In this document: positions 56,094 to 64,000 of the stretch, piece by piece
Numbering within the stretch: position 1 is the stretch's first letter
How the letters are laid out: each line of letters begins with the position of its first letter
Assembly: GCF_026020075.1 (NCBI RefSeq)
Contig: NZ_CP102772.1
Location: forward strand, 4,864,501-4,928,500
Direction: 5' to 3'
DNA: 64,000 nucleotides
From: Bosea sp. NBC_00550
GTDB taxonomy: Bacteria; Pseudomonadota; Alphaproteobacteria; Rhizobiales; Beijerinckiaceae
Made by a program: the position numbers and the translations under genes
Notes under the pieces: model-generated
The model's database searches: none
What the model was told of the DNA's origin: nothing
What the model saw: the letters and a program-made list of their open reading frames with translations, nothing else

Positions 56094-56804
56094 TCAGTGC
56101 CCGGCGCTCTGGCCGCCATCGACATGCAGGATCTCGCCTGTGACGAAGCCGGCGCCCTCCAGGAACAGCACGGCCTCGACGACGTCCCGAATGTCGCCCA
56201 TCCGCTTCACTGGATGGAGGTTGGCCAGAAATTCATACGTCTGCGGCGCGTGCATCGGCGTCTTGATCACGCCCGGAGAGACCGCATTCACGCGGATGCC
56301 CCTGCCGGCGTATTCGATCGCCAGCGCCTTCGTCGCCGCGTTGATCCCGCCCTTGGTCAGGTTGGCCAGCACGGTCGGGACGCCGGCGATCGCATGGTCG
56401 GTGAGGCTGGTGGTGATGTTGACGATATGGCCCGAGCCCTGCTTCAGCATGATGCCCGCGGCCTGCTGCGTGATGTGAAAGAAGCCGGCGAGATTGGTCG
56501 CGATCTTGCTCTCGAAATCCGCGAGCGTGTAGTCGGTGAAGGGCTTGGCGATGAAGAGGCCGGCATTGTTGACCAGCGTGTCGACGCGCCCGAAGCGGGC
56601 CAGCGCCTCGCGGATCACGGCCTCGGCCGTCGCGGGATCGGCGATATCTCCGGGGATGGCCAGGATATCCTCGTCGCCGCTTTGCTTGATCGAGCGCGAC
56701 GTTGCGACGACGCGATAGTTGCGGTCACGAAATCCCTTGACCAGCCCGGCGCCGATGCCCTGCGAGGCACCGGTGACGATGGCGACTTTCCGTTCGTTGC
56801 TCAT
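56094..56804 (-). CDS. SDR-family oxidoreductase lacking the usual catalytic Tyr
   Basis: 236 residues. The cofactor motif is TGASQGIGAGL at about 11-21, NNAG near 84 and NITTS near 135. Lys is in LTKGGINAATKALAIEYA, but the residue four positions before it, normally Tyr of YxxxK, is Ala (ANLTK). RVNAVSPGVIKTPM follows. The fold is intact, so it may bind NAD(P) and use a different chemistry, or another Tyr may substitute. ATG 56804 follows AGAGGA. It is the first gene of the operon with the tautomerase, MFS and nitronate monooxygenase genes. Confidence 0.85.
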   Translation of the reverse strand: MSNERKVAIVTGASQGIGAGLVKGFRDRNYRVVATSRSIKQSGDEDILAIPGDIADPATAEAVIREALARFGRVDTLVNNAGLFIAKPFTDYTLADFESKIATNLAGFFHITQQAAGIMLKQGSGHIVNITTSLTDHAIAGVPTVLANLTKGGINAATKALAIEYAGRGIRVNAVSPGVIKTPMHAPQTYEFLANLHPVKRMGDIRDVVEAVLFLEGAGFVTGEILHVDGGQSAGH

Positions 56805-56916
56805 GATGATCCTCTGGCCTCCGCCTGTGAAGGAGATGGCTGGTGCCCAGCCCATCTCGTTCGGTGAGGATCATTTTGGAGGTTTCGCGGATCGTTTGAA
56901 TGCCCGCCGTACGGTA

Positions 56917-56945
56917 GACATTCTTCCCTGAAGTGGAAGAATGTC
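56917..56945. promoter_or_regulatory. Perfect 11-bp inverted repeat between the LysR and SDR genes
   Basis: GACATTCTTCC, a 7-base spacer, then GGAAGAATGTC. It sits just after the LysR stop codon and 113 bp before the SDR start. It has no T tract, so an operator for the SDR operon is as likely as a transcription end. Confidence 0.5.
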
Positions 56946-56949
56946 CGGG

Positions 56950-57885
56950 TCAGTCGTCCAGCGCGACCGCTTCTGCCGTGAGCCGTGCAAAATCCGCCCG
57001 CAGTCGCGGTACCGCGAAATCCAGGAACGCCCGGACTTTGGGAACCGTCGAGCGCCCCTGCGGCAGCAGCAGATTCACGGGTCTGGCTGGTGGTTCGGTC
57101 CCCCGCAGCAGGAGCTGCAACGAGCCGTCCTGAACGCGTTCGGCGACCTGATAGGTGAGGAGACGGGTGACACCCAGCCCGCCGACGGCGGCGCCGAGAG
57201 CCGCCCGCACGCTGTTGACGATCAAGCGTGGCTTGAACTGAACGGAACGCGCTATGGATCCGCCCTTGGGCGGCGAGAAGACCCAGCTATCTCGCCCGAA
57301 ATCGGTGCAGGCGATGATGCTGTGCCGGGTCAGGTCACCCGGCTCGTCGATGCGGGGATGCTGACTCAGATAGCGCGGAGCGGCCACGATCACCGGCCTC
57401 ACCTCACCGCCGATGCGGATGGCCGTCATCGAGGAATCCGGCAGTTCCAGCACGCGCAAGGCGATGTCGATGCCCTCCTCGATCAGGTTCGCGCTGCGCG
57501 CGAACAGGACGAGATTGACCGATACGGCCGGGTAAGCCTCGATATAGGCGTCGATGATCGGGCGCAGGATCTCCTCGCCGCTGACCGTAGGCGCCGTGAT
57601 CGTCAAGGTTCCGCGCGGCGCGGCCCGTTCGCCGGCCCCTATGGCCTCGGCCTCCTGCAGGTCGACGAGGATGCGGCGGCAGGCGGCGGCGTAGCGCTCG
57701 CCGATCTCGCTGAGCTTGATGGCGCGCGTGGTGCGGTGGAGCAGCGTCGCTCCCACCTGCCGCTCCAGAAAGGCGATCGCCCGGCTCACGGCCGCCGGCG
57801 ACCTGCCGAGCTGACGCCCCGCACCGGCGAGGCTTCCCTCATCCAGGGCGGCAACGAAGACCTTCATCGCCTCTATGCGATCCAT
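56950..57885 (-). CDS. LysR-family regulator beside the SDR/tautomerase operon
   Basis: 311 residues. The winged helix-turn-helix (MKVFVAALDEGSLAGAGRQLGRSPAAVSRAIAFLE) is at 7-41, followed by the two-lobed effector domain (about 90-300). It matches the subgroup that begins MDRIEAM and often controls a neighbouring oxidoreductase. It lies upstream of the SDR gene on the same strand, 145 bp away, rather than divergent, so it may regulate the operon from the gap between them. Confidence 0.9.
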   Translation of the reverse strand: MDRIEAMKVFVAALDEGSLAGAGRQLGRSPAAVSRAIAFLERQVGATLLHRTTRAIKLSEIGERYAAACRRILVDLQEAEAIGAGERAAPRGTLTITAPTVSGEEILRPIIDAYIEAYPAVSVNLVLFARSANLIEEGIDIALRVLELPDSSMTAIRIGGEVRPVIVAAPRYLSQHPRIDEPGDLTRHSIIACTDFGRDSWVFSPPKGGSIARSVQFKPRLIVNSVRAALGAAVGGLGVTRLLTYQVAERVQDGSLQLLLRGTEPPARPVNLLLPQGRSTVPKVRAFLDFAVPRLRADFARLTAEAVALDD

Positions 57886-58143
57886 GCGGTGTCAGAAGCC
57901 TCGTGAGATCAAGCCGAGTCAATTTAGGCGATCGAAGACGCGCTGGGTATGAGCTCTGCTGCAGTCATCGGCAGCAAAGGCGGTGCAACTCCGAGGCGAT
58001 GAGGAAGGCACGGTCGCCAGCAGCGCGTTGAGGCCTGCGAAACGCTGCCCGAGATCCACTCCACATCGATGTGCACCGGCCCCCCAACGACCGTTGCAGA
58101 GGACCGCGATGGCCATCGCTGGAGCGCGCGGTCGTCTGAGCGA

Positions 58144-59064
58144 TCATGGCAGCCGATCGGCGCGTGCCTGTCGATTGATGCGCGCGGCGGCGTCGAACAT
58201 CTCTCTCATTCCGCGGACAACGGTGAGGAAGGCGGTAATGACCCGGCTGGCTTCCCGCTGCTTCAGCACGACGACATGCGCATAGGTGTAGACTTCGGCC
58301 CCCTCGATCGGGATCAGCCGCAAGTTCTCATCGGGCACGAACTCCGCTTCCGAGACGTAGCTGATGCCAAGTCCGCGAATGACCGCCTCCCTCACCGCCT
58401 CGCGGCTGCCGATCTCCATCACGAGTCGTGGTTTCGTGTTCGTCCTGGCAAGGGCGTTCTCGAAGGCGCGGCGGGTCGTCGAACCCAGTTCCCGGACGAT
58501 CATCGGCTCACTTTCCAGCTCCGTCAGTCGGATACTGCTGCGGTCGGCAAAGCGATGATCGCGCCTGACGAAGAGCGCCACCGGATGGCGCCGATACGGA
58601 ATGGTCAGCAGCCGGTCGTCCTCGTCGATATAGGCGAGGACCGCGACGTCGCATCGGTAGCTGGCGAGGTCATCCAGGACTTCGGTCGAATTGCCGATCT
58701 TTACCGCAAGCTCGATGCCCGGATAGGCCTGATTGAAGGCGGCCAGCATCTCCGTGACGTGAAACGGGCCGACGGCGCTGATCGAGAGACGGCCCGTCCG
58801 GAGTTCGCGCGTTTCCGACAGGAAGGCGAGCGCCTCGGCCTCCTCGGCGAAGAGGCGGGTGGTGATGGCGAGAAGCTGGCGGCCGGTGTCGCTGAGTTCC
58901 CGCCGTCGGCCGCGCTTGACGAAGAGCTCGACGCCGAACTCATCCTCCAGCGCGCCGACCTGCGCGGTCAGGGTCGGCTGGCTGATGTTGAACGTCTCGG
59001 CTGCTGCATTGAAGCCTCCGGCGTTCGCGACATTGTGGAAGGAGCGCAGCTGGGTATAACGCAT
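58144..59064 (-). CDS. LysR-family regulator divergent from the phosphonate-type locus
   Basis: 306 residues. The helix-turn-helix (FHNVANAGGFNAAAETFNISQPTLTAQVGALE) is at 9-40. The effector domain includes SRAVREAV-type sequence (GSREAVREAVIRGLGISYVSEAEF), also present in the second LysR at 63064-63942. It begins 109 bp from the Fe-ADH gene. The 258-bp gap on its other side (57886-58143) contains no supported gene. It probably controls the Fe-ADH-phnDCE genes. Confidence 0.9.
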   Translation of the reverse strand: MRYTQLRSFHNVANAGGFNAAAETFNISQPTLTAQVGALEDEFGVELFVKRGRRRELSDTGRQLLAITTRLFAEEAEALAFLSETRELRTGRLSISAVGPFHVTEMLAAFNQAYPGIELAVKIGNSTEVLDDLASYRCDVAVLAYIDEDDRLLTIPYRRHPVALFVRRDHRFADRSSIRLTELESEPMIVRELGSTTRRAFENALARTNTKPRLVMEIGSREAVREAVIRGLGISYVSEAEFVPDENLRLIPIEGAEVYTYAHVVVLKQREASRVITAFLTVVRGMREMFDAAARINRQARADRLP

Positions 59065-59072
59065 AGCAAATT

Positions 59073-59087
59073 TCTATCTATAGAGAT
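59073..59087. promoter_or_regulatory. TCTATAGA motif in the LysR/Fe-ADH divergent promoter
   Basis: The palindrome TCTATAGA (59077-59084) is flanked by repeats of CTAT and AGAT, 9 bp from the LysR start. The same octamer lies upstream of the paralogous LysR at 63957-63964, suggesting a shared binding site. Confidence 0.45.
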
Positions 59088-59173
59088 CAAAAAATCAATT
59101 TGTTATGATGGATGAGCTCTGTGAGCATCCTCGAAACGGTGTCGGCAAGGCACCTGTAGCGAGGGCGGAAGGC

Positions 59174-60265
59174 ATGAGCTGGGCGTACTGGAATCCCGTG
59201 AAGATCCGGTTCGGGTCTGGCCTCTTCGATGAGGTCGCGAAGCTTGTCGGCACCCGGCGCTGGGCGCTCGTTACCTATGACCAGCCGATCTTCCACGAAT
59301 TGTCCGCCCGCCTCGCGAAGGCTGCCGGCGCTCCGGTGGTCACGATCAGCAACATCGAGACCAACCCGGACTGCGCGGATCTGGTCGAATCCTGCCGGCA
59401 ATTCGGCGCGGCTTCGCAGGTGCCCGAGGTCATCGTCGCGCTCGGCGGCGGCTCGATGATCGATGCGGCCAAGGTGCTGGCCGCCAGCGGCGGCGACTTC
59501 GAAACGGTGCGGCGCCATCTCGTCGACAAGGTGCCCCTCGACGCCGACACGATCGTCCCGATCATCGCCGTGCCGACGACGGCGGGAACCGGAAGCGAGG
59601 TCACCTCCTGGGCGACCGTTTGGGATTCGGCCAACGGCAGCAAGTACTCGCTCGCCCATCCGCGGCTCTACCCCGAGACGGCGGTGCTCGATCCGGTCCT
59701 GACTGTCGGCGCACCCCGCGGCCTGACGCTGGCGACCGGGCTCGACGCCCTGTCGCATGCGCTCGAAAGCATCTGGAACGTCAACGGCAATCCGGTTTCA
59801 GCCAACTACGCGGTCGAGGCCGCGCGCGAGATCATCGATACCCTGCCGCGCCTGCTGGAGCGGCTCGACGACGTCGAGCTCAGGGCGCGACAGATGCGTG
59901 CCAGCCTGCTGGCGGGCCTCGCCTTCTCGAACACCAAGACGGCGCTCGCCCACAACATCTCCTACGACATTACGCTGAAGAGCGGCACGATCCACGGCAT
60001 CGCCTGCTCCTTCTCGCTGCCGATCGTGATGCGCTGGGCGACCGGCGTGCAGCCGCAATGCGATGCGGCGCTGCGCCGTGTCTTCGGGGCCGATCTGGAG
60101 CAGGGCGCCGAGCGGCTCGATGCTTTCCTGCAAGGTCTGGGCGTCAGGACGGACCCCGCCGCCTACGGTGTCTCGCCGGCCGAATGGGACCGTCTGGTCG
60201 ACAAGGCCATGCAAGGCGAGCGCGGGCGCAACTTCATCGGGAAACTGGCCGCCAAAGCAGCCTGA
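59174..60265 (+). CDS. Iron-containing alcohol dehydrogenase (phosphonate-locus type)
   Basis: 363 residues, group III ADH. WNPVKIRFGSGLFDEV opens the NAD domain, ALGGGSMIDAAKVLA (about 94) is the pyrophosphate loop, PTTAGTGSEVTSWA is near 138 and GLDALSHALESIW near 190 supplies the first metal ligands; the His pair in AHNISYDITLKSGTIHGIAC completes the iron site. It reversibly reduces an aldehyde. Next to phosphonate uptake genes it resembles phosphonoacetaldehyde reductases, but it could also oxidise a hydroxyalkyl-phosphonate. ATG 59174 follows GGGCGGAAGG; the frame from 59105 covers the promoter. Confidence 0.85.
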   Translation: MSWAYWNPVKIRFGSGLFDEVAKLVGTRRWALVTYDQPIFHELSARLAKAAGAPVVTISNIETNPDCADLVESCRQFGAASQVPEVIVALGGGSMIDAAKVLAASGGDFETVRRHLVDKVPLDADTIVPIIAVPTTAGTGSEVTSWATVWDSANGSKYSLAHPRLYPETAVLDPVLTVGAPRGLTLATGLDALSHALESIWNVNGNPVSANYAVEAAREIIDTLPRLLERLDDVELRARQMRASLLAGLAFSNTKTALAHNISYDITLKSGTIHGIACSFSLPIVMRWATGVQPQCDAALRRVFGADLEQGAERLDAFLQGLGVRTDPAAYGVSPAEWDRLVDKAMQGERGRNFIGKLAAKAA

Positions 60266-60342
60266 CATTTCGCAGATCCGGGCAATCGCGCCCTTCGTTC
60301 ACCGGCAAGGTCAAAGACCACCGGCTCATCTGGGAGGATGAC

Positions 60343-61221
60343 ATGAACATATCGCGTCGGAAGATCATCACGAGCGCTCTCGCCGGAGCAGGCGCTGCGC
60401 TGGCCATGCCGAACATCGGCCGTGCCCAGACGAAACTGATCAAGGTCGGCCTGATTCCCTCCGAGGATTCGCGCGCCATGCTCGAATCCAGCCAGCAGCT
60501 TCTGGACGCGCTGGAGAAGAATCTCGGCATCAAGGTCCAGGGCTTCGTCGCCTCGGACTATAACGGCGTCATCGAGGCGATGCGCTCGAGCCATGTCGAC
60601 GTCGCCTATCTCGGACCGTTCTCCTATGTGCTCGGCACGACGGTGGCGCCGATCGAGGCTTTCGCCACGGCGGAAACGGCGAAATCCGGGCGGACCTTCT
60701 ACCACAGCCAGATCATCACCCGGAAAGACAGCGGCATCAAAGAGGTCAAGGACCTGAAGGGCCGCACCTTCGCCTTCGTCGATCCGTCCTCGACCTCGGG
60801 GCACCTCTTCCCCAAGGCCGGGCTGATGAAGATCGGCTTCGATCCCGAGAAGGATTTCGGGCGCGTGCTCTTCACCGGTTCGCATGATGCGAATGCGCTC
60901 GCCGTCGCGAACAAGCGGGTCGACGCCGCGACGATCGCGGACCGCATCTTCGATGCGGCCGTACAGAAGAAGCTGGTCGATCCTGCCGACATCCACGTCG
61001 TCTGGCGTTCCGATCCGATTCCGGAGTCGCCGACCTGCTGGCGCAAGAACCTGCCCGATGATCTGAAGCAGCAGATCAAGGGCGCCTTCCTGAACATCCG
61101 GGACATCACCTGGGCCGATCAGGGCAAGCTCAACCGCTTCGTCGAGACCAACGACCAAGCCTACGACATCATTCGAGACACGGCCAAGGTGCTGAAGCTC
61201 GACCTGGTCAAGATGAAGTAG
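60343..61221 (+). CDS. phnD: Phosphonate-type ABC binding protein (PhnD family)
   Basis: 292 residues. A Tat signal (NISRRKIITSALAGAGAAL) ends near GRAQT. The mature protein has the PhnD/PtxB pattern: KVGLIPSEDSRAM, SSHVDVAYLGPFSYVL, KGRTFAFVDPSSTSGHLFP (phosphonate oxyanion-binding turn) and FTGSHDANALAVANKRVD. It binds a phosphonate, phosphite or similar anion in the periplasm. ATG 60343 follows GGGAGGA; longer open-frame sequence to the left is out-of-frame dehydrogenase DNA. Confidence 0.9.
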   Translation: MNISRRKIITSALAGAGAALAMPNIGRAQTKLIKVGLIPSEDSRAMLESSQQLLDALEKNLGIKVQGFVASDYNGVIEAMRSSHVDVAYLGPFSYVLGTTVAPIEAFATAETAKSGRTFYHSQIITRKDSGIKEVKDLKGRTFAFVDPSSTSGHLFPKAGLMKIGFDPEKDFGRVLFTGSHDANALAVANKRVDAATIADRIFDAAVQKKLVDPADIHVVWRSDPIPESPTCWRKNLPDDLKQQIKGAFLNIRDITWADQGKLNRFVETNDQAYDIIRDTAKVLKLDLVKMK

Positions 61222-61251
61222 TCGCCCAGCGCGACCGGCGGAGGATCTCGG

Positions 61252-62064
61252 ATGATCAAGATCGAAGGCCTGAAGAAGTCGTATGCCGGGCGCCCCGTTC
61301 TGCAGGGTATCGACCTCACCGTGAAGGCCGGGGAATTCCTCGTCGTTCTCGGCCCGAGCGGCGCCGGCAAATCGACGCTGCTGCGCTGTATCAACGGCCT
61401 CGCGCAGCCCGATGCGGGGCGAACCGTGATCGACGGCATGGTGTTCGATGCGAAGCGCCGCGCACGGGGCTCGCGCCCCGTCGCGATGATCTTTCAGCAC
61501 CATAATCTGGTGAAGCGCCTGTCCGTGCTGAAGAACGTGCTGGTCGGCCGCATGGCCGGCCTGTCGTCCATCCTCACCATGCTGCAGCTCTTCCCCAAAC
61601 GGGACGTCGAGATCGCGATGGAGGCGCTGGCGCGCGTCGAGCTGCCGCATAAGGCGAATTCGCGCGGCGACCAGCTCTCGGGCGGCGAGCAACAGCGCGT
61701 CGGCATCGCCCGCGCGCTGGCGCAGCAGCCGGCGGTGATCCTCTGCGACGAGCCCGTCGCCAGCCTCGATCCGAAGACCTCCCGCGTCGTCCTCGGTTAC
61801 CTCAAGGCGATCTGCAAGGAGGAGGGCATCGCGGTGATCTGCAACCTCCATCAGGTCGATTACGCCGTCGAATTCGGCGAACGCATCGTCGGCCTGAGCG
61901 GCGGCAAGGTGATCTTCGACGACACGCCGGACCAGCTGACGACGGAGATCGTGCACAAGATCTACCCCGGGCTGGAGGATCCCGGCATCAGCCGCGTGCT
62001 GAAGCCGCGGCCCGCACCGCAGCCCGCAGTCATCACCCCCATGGTCGCCGTCGCGACGGCTTGA
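61252..62064 (+). CDS. phnC: Phosphonate-type ABC ATPase (PhnC family)
   Basis: 270 residues. Walker [15 protein letters not shown] loop [15 protein letters not shown], signature [15 protein letters not shown], Walker [13 protein letters not shown] and the switch CNLHQVDYA are as in PhnC. It powers uptake through PhnE. The spacing of 30 bp to phnD and 18 bp to phnE, all on one strand, indicates an operon. Confidence 0.92.
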   Translation: MIKIEGLKKSYAGRPVLQGIDLTVKAGEFLVVLGPSGAGKSTLLRCINGLAQPDAGRTVIDGMVFDAKRRARGSRPVAMIFQHHNLVKRLSVLKNVLVGRMAGLSSILTMLQLFPKRDVEIAMEALARVELPHKANSRGDQLSGGEQQRVGIARALAQQPAVILCDEPVASLDPKTSRVVLGYLKAICKEEGIAVICNLHQVDYAVEFGERIVGLSGGKVIFDDTPDQLTTEIVHKIYPGLEDPGISRVLKPRPAPQPAVITPMVAVATA

Positions 62065-62082
62065 ACGAGACAGGATCCGGCC

Positions 62083-62886
62083 ATGTCATTCGGTAGCTTG
62101 CAACTCGTCATGCGTCCGCCCCAAGGCCGTTTCGGCTGGTGGGGCGTCGCGCTCGCATCCCTCGCGATCGTCGCCTTCCTCTGGTGGGCGGCGATCGGTT
62201 CGCAGATCAACGCGACCAATCTCTGGAACGGAATCCCCTATATGTGGGACTTCCTGGTCCGGATGACGCCGCCCAATCCCGAGTTCCTCGAACGGCTCTG
62301 GAAACCGGCCCTCGAAAGCCTGCAGGTCGCCGTCTGGGGCACCCTGCTCGGGGTCGTCCTGGCGCTGCCGATCTGCTTCTTCGCAGCGCGCAACCTGACC
62401 CCGAGCCCGGCCGTCTTCCATGCGACGCGGCAATTGCTCAACTGCATGCGCGGCATCAACGAGATCATCCTGGCGCTGATCTTCGTGGCGGCTATCGGAT
62501 TGGGCCCCTTCGCCGGCGTGCTCGCGCTCGCCATCCACGGTGCCGGCATGCTCGGCAAGTTCTTCGCCGAGGCGATGGAGGATATCGACGAAGGGCCGCT
62601 GGAGGCCTTCCGCTCGGCCGGAGTCGGCCCGTTCCAGACCTTCTTCTTCGGCGTGTTGCCGCAGGTCCTGCCGACCTGGCTCGGCACCATCTTCTACCGG
62701 CTGGAGACCAATGTCCGGCAGTCGACGGTGCTCGGCATGGTCGGCGCCGGCGGCATCGGCTTCGAGCTGGTATCCTCGATGAAGCTCTTCAAGTACCAGG
62801 ACACCGCCACCTGCATCCTCGTCATCCTCGCGATGGTGCTGGTGGCCGACCTGGTCTCGTCTCGCGTCCGGGCGCTGATCCGCTGA
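62083..62886 (+). CDS. phnE: Phosphonate-type ABC permease (PhnE family)
   Basis: 267 residues, six helices. The family pattern is LWKPALESLQVAVWGTLLGVVLALPICFFAARNLTP (about 70-105), MRGINEIILALIFVAAIGLGPFAG (about 124) and the EAA loop EGPLEAFRSAGVGPFQTFFFGVLPQV (about 171-196), ending with TVLGMVGAGGIGFEL. The operon has only one permease gene; it would act as a homodimer. Confidence 0.92.
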   Translation: MSFGSLQLVMRPPQGRFGWWGVALASLAIVAFLWWAAIGSQINATNLWNGIPYMWDFLVRMTPPNPEFLERLWKPALESLQVAVWGTLLGVVLALPICFFAARNLTPSPAVFHATRQLLNCMRGINEIILALIFVAAIGLGPFAGVLALAIHGAGMLGKFFAEAMEDIDEGPLEAFRSAGVGPFQTFFFGVLPQVLPTWLGTIFYRLETNVRQSTVLGMVGAGGIGFELVSSMKLFKYQDTATCILVILAMVLVADLVSSRVRALIR

Positions 62887-63063
62887 CCGGCGCGGCAGGG
62901 ATTTCGATCTGAGCCTGCATCCGAGGGTTGGGCGCAAGCGGGCGGACTTATGCCCGTCCGCAGTGCGACGGCCAGCCGCTGCTCGGGCCTCGTGATCGGA
63001 ATGAGCGGCAGCTTGCCGATCATGGCGCAAACCCGCTGCCGCCGCAGCGGGTTTGAACGTCGC

Positions 63064-63942
63064 CTAGACCCCATCGATGATTTGCGGGACCGTCTCGAAG
63101 AAGCTCCGGACCAGCGGGAGGCGCCGCCGCTCCGCCCGGCAGGCGACATATTCGCCGACGCTGAAATCGGCGCCCGTCAGGATCAGCCGCTTCAGATTCG
63201 GCTCGGGCCTGAACTCGGCTTCGAAGACGACACCGATGCCGAAGCCGGCCGCGACGGCCTCCCGGACGGCTTCGCGGGACTGCACTTCGAGCAGGTTCAT
63301 CGGCTTGACCCCGGCCATCGAAAGCCGGTTCTCGAAAACCTCCCGGGTGATGGATCCCCGCTCGCGCAGGACGATATCCTGGCCGGCAAAGGCCTCGATC
63401 GGGATGCTGTCGTGCCGCGCCAGCTCGTGATCCGCCGCGATGAACGCGACCAGATGATCCGATCGCAGCTTGATGCTGTAGATGCGCGGGTCGGAGTTCG
63501 GGCGGGCCGTTATGGCGACATCGGCCGCGAAATCCATGATCTGGTCGACCACTTCGGACGAGTTGCCGATGGTGAGGGAAAAGGTCAGGCCGGGGTAATT
63601 CGCGCGCATCCTGGCCAGGGCCGGCATGACATGCGTCGCGCTATCGGCCGCGATGCGCAGGTGACCGCGCTGCAGGGTTCGCGTGCCCGCCAGGAGCGCC
63701 TGCGCCTCGTCCTGCGCGGTGAACAGCCGTGCGGTAATCACGAAGAGGCTTTGGCCGAGCGGCGTCAGCCTGACGTGCCGCCCCATCCGGTCGAAAAGGC
63801 GCACGCCATACGCATCCTCGAGCGCCTTCACCTGCGCCGACAGCGTCGGCTGGCTGAGATTGCGGGCCTTTGCCGCGCCGGTGAAGCTCTCGGCTTCGGC
63901 CACGGCATGGAACGCGGCAAGGCCGGAATAACTGACGATCAT
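63064..63942 (-). CDS. LysR-family regulator, paralogue of the one at 58144-59064
   Basis: 292 residues. The helix-turn-helix (FHAVAEAESFTGAAKARNLSQPTLSAQVKALE) is at 11-42. The effector domain contains IGNSSEVVDQI and QSREAVREAVAAGFGIGVVFEAEF, shared with the LysR upstream of the Fe-ADH gene. It is convergent with phnE across 177 bp. Its promoter at the window edge has two CTATAGAT boxes. It probably regulates a divergent gene outside the window, and perhaps the phn operon. Confidence 0.9.
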   Translation of the reverse strand: MIVSYSGLAAFHAVAEAESFTGAAKARNLSQPTLSAQVKALEDAYGVRLFDRMGRHVRLTPLGQSLFVITARLFTAQDEAQALLAGTRTLQRGHLRIAADSATHVMPALARMRANYPGLTFSLTIGNSSEVVDQIMDFAADVAITARPNSDPRIYSIKLRSDHLVAFIAADHELARHDSIPIEAFAGQDIVLRERGSITREVFENRLSMAGVKPMNLLEVQSREAVREAVAAGFGIGVVFEAEFRPEPNLKRLILTGADFSVGEYVACRAERRRLPLVRSFFETVPQIIDGV

Positions 63943-63944
63943 TG

Positions 63945-63965
63945 CTATAGATCCTGTCTATAGAT
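63945..63965. promoter_or_regulatory. Direct CTATAGAT repeats upstream of the second LysR gene
   Basis: CTATAGAT occurs twice, 13 bp apart, 3 bp from the LysR start. It shares TCTATAGA with the first LysR promoter. The arrangement fits autoregulation by a LysR tetramer. Confidence 0.45.
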
Positions 63966-64000
63966 GACATGCAAACGATGTATTGGACCTATGTCAAGGC

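Noticed and set aside
57886..58143. Possible small genes in the gap between two LysR genes
   Set aside because: Two overlapping minus-strand frames of about 60 codons exist but have no ribosome-binding site, no family pattern and shadow-like composition.

Overview
The window reads as chromosomal DNA of a high-GC alphaproteobacterium of the order Hyphomicrobiales (Rhizobiales). A Bosea-like genus is my best guess. This is inferred from gene content and order, not from a database search. The main marker is the block pckA / chvI-chvG-hprK-EIIA(Man)-HPr-ahcY-divL-tsaE-murU-addB-addA-trxA, whose order is characteristic of this group. Genes are dense and often overlap by 4 bp (ATGA/GTGA). GTG and TTG starts are common, and no tRNA, rRNA or CRISPR array was seen.

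Region 1 (1-27.2 kb) is core genome: an NhaD-like antiporter, a DUF4105 membrane protein, PEP carboxykinase, a HugZ-type protein, the ChvI/ChvG two-component system, and the short alphaproteobacterial HPr kinase with EIIA-Man and HPr. A small DUF4258/DUF2283 pair follows. Then come ahcY behind a near-perfect palindrome, a DivL-type pseudokinase whose H-box histidine is tyrosine, a TsaE/sugar-kinase fusion with a MurU-like nucleotidyltransferase, AddB/AddA, a DUF1345 protein, thioredoxin, DoxX and a class A PBP.

Region 2 (27.2-40.5 kb) is metabolic and transport accessory DNA. It holds an MFS exporter, a GST and diaminopropionate ammonia-lyase with a divergent Lrp regulator; a divergent ClC/CBS channel; a 2H phosphoesterase; a complete four-gene ABC importer; and an M20 amidohydrolase with an acetamidase/formamidase. 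Palindromic intergenic repeats with GTCAT(C/T)CCGG ends punctuate this part.

Region 3 (40.6-47.7 kb) shows decay and insertion. An IS30-family element has a frameshifted transposase and abuts a remnant of a peptide-type ABC permease. Next is an operon reading alkaline phosphatase, a DUF3299-like protein, a LolD/MacB-type ATPase and an FtsX-like permease with a His-rich loop, resembling Zrg-type zinc import. A palindromic repeat sits in frame inside the DUF3299-like gene. A ghrA-like gene carries a one-base frameshift.

Region 4 (47.6-64 kb) contains a peptide/opine ABC importer with an FAD oxidoreductase and a divergent XRE-cupin regulator, with a 17-bp palindrome in the shared promoter. A catabolic operon follows (SDR, tautomerase, YbfB-type MFS, nitronate monooxygenase) with a LysR gene. 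The window ends with a phosphonate-type locus (Fe-alcohol dehydrogenase, phnD, phnC, phnE) flanked by two related LysR genes that share a TCTATAGA motif in their promoters.
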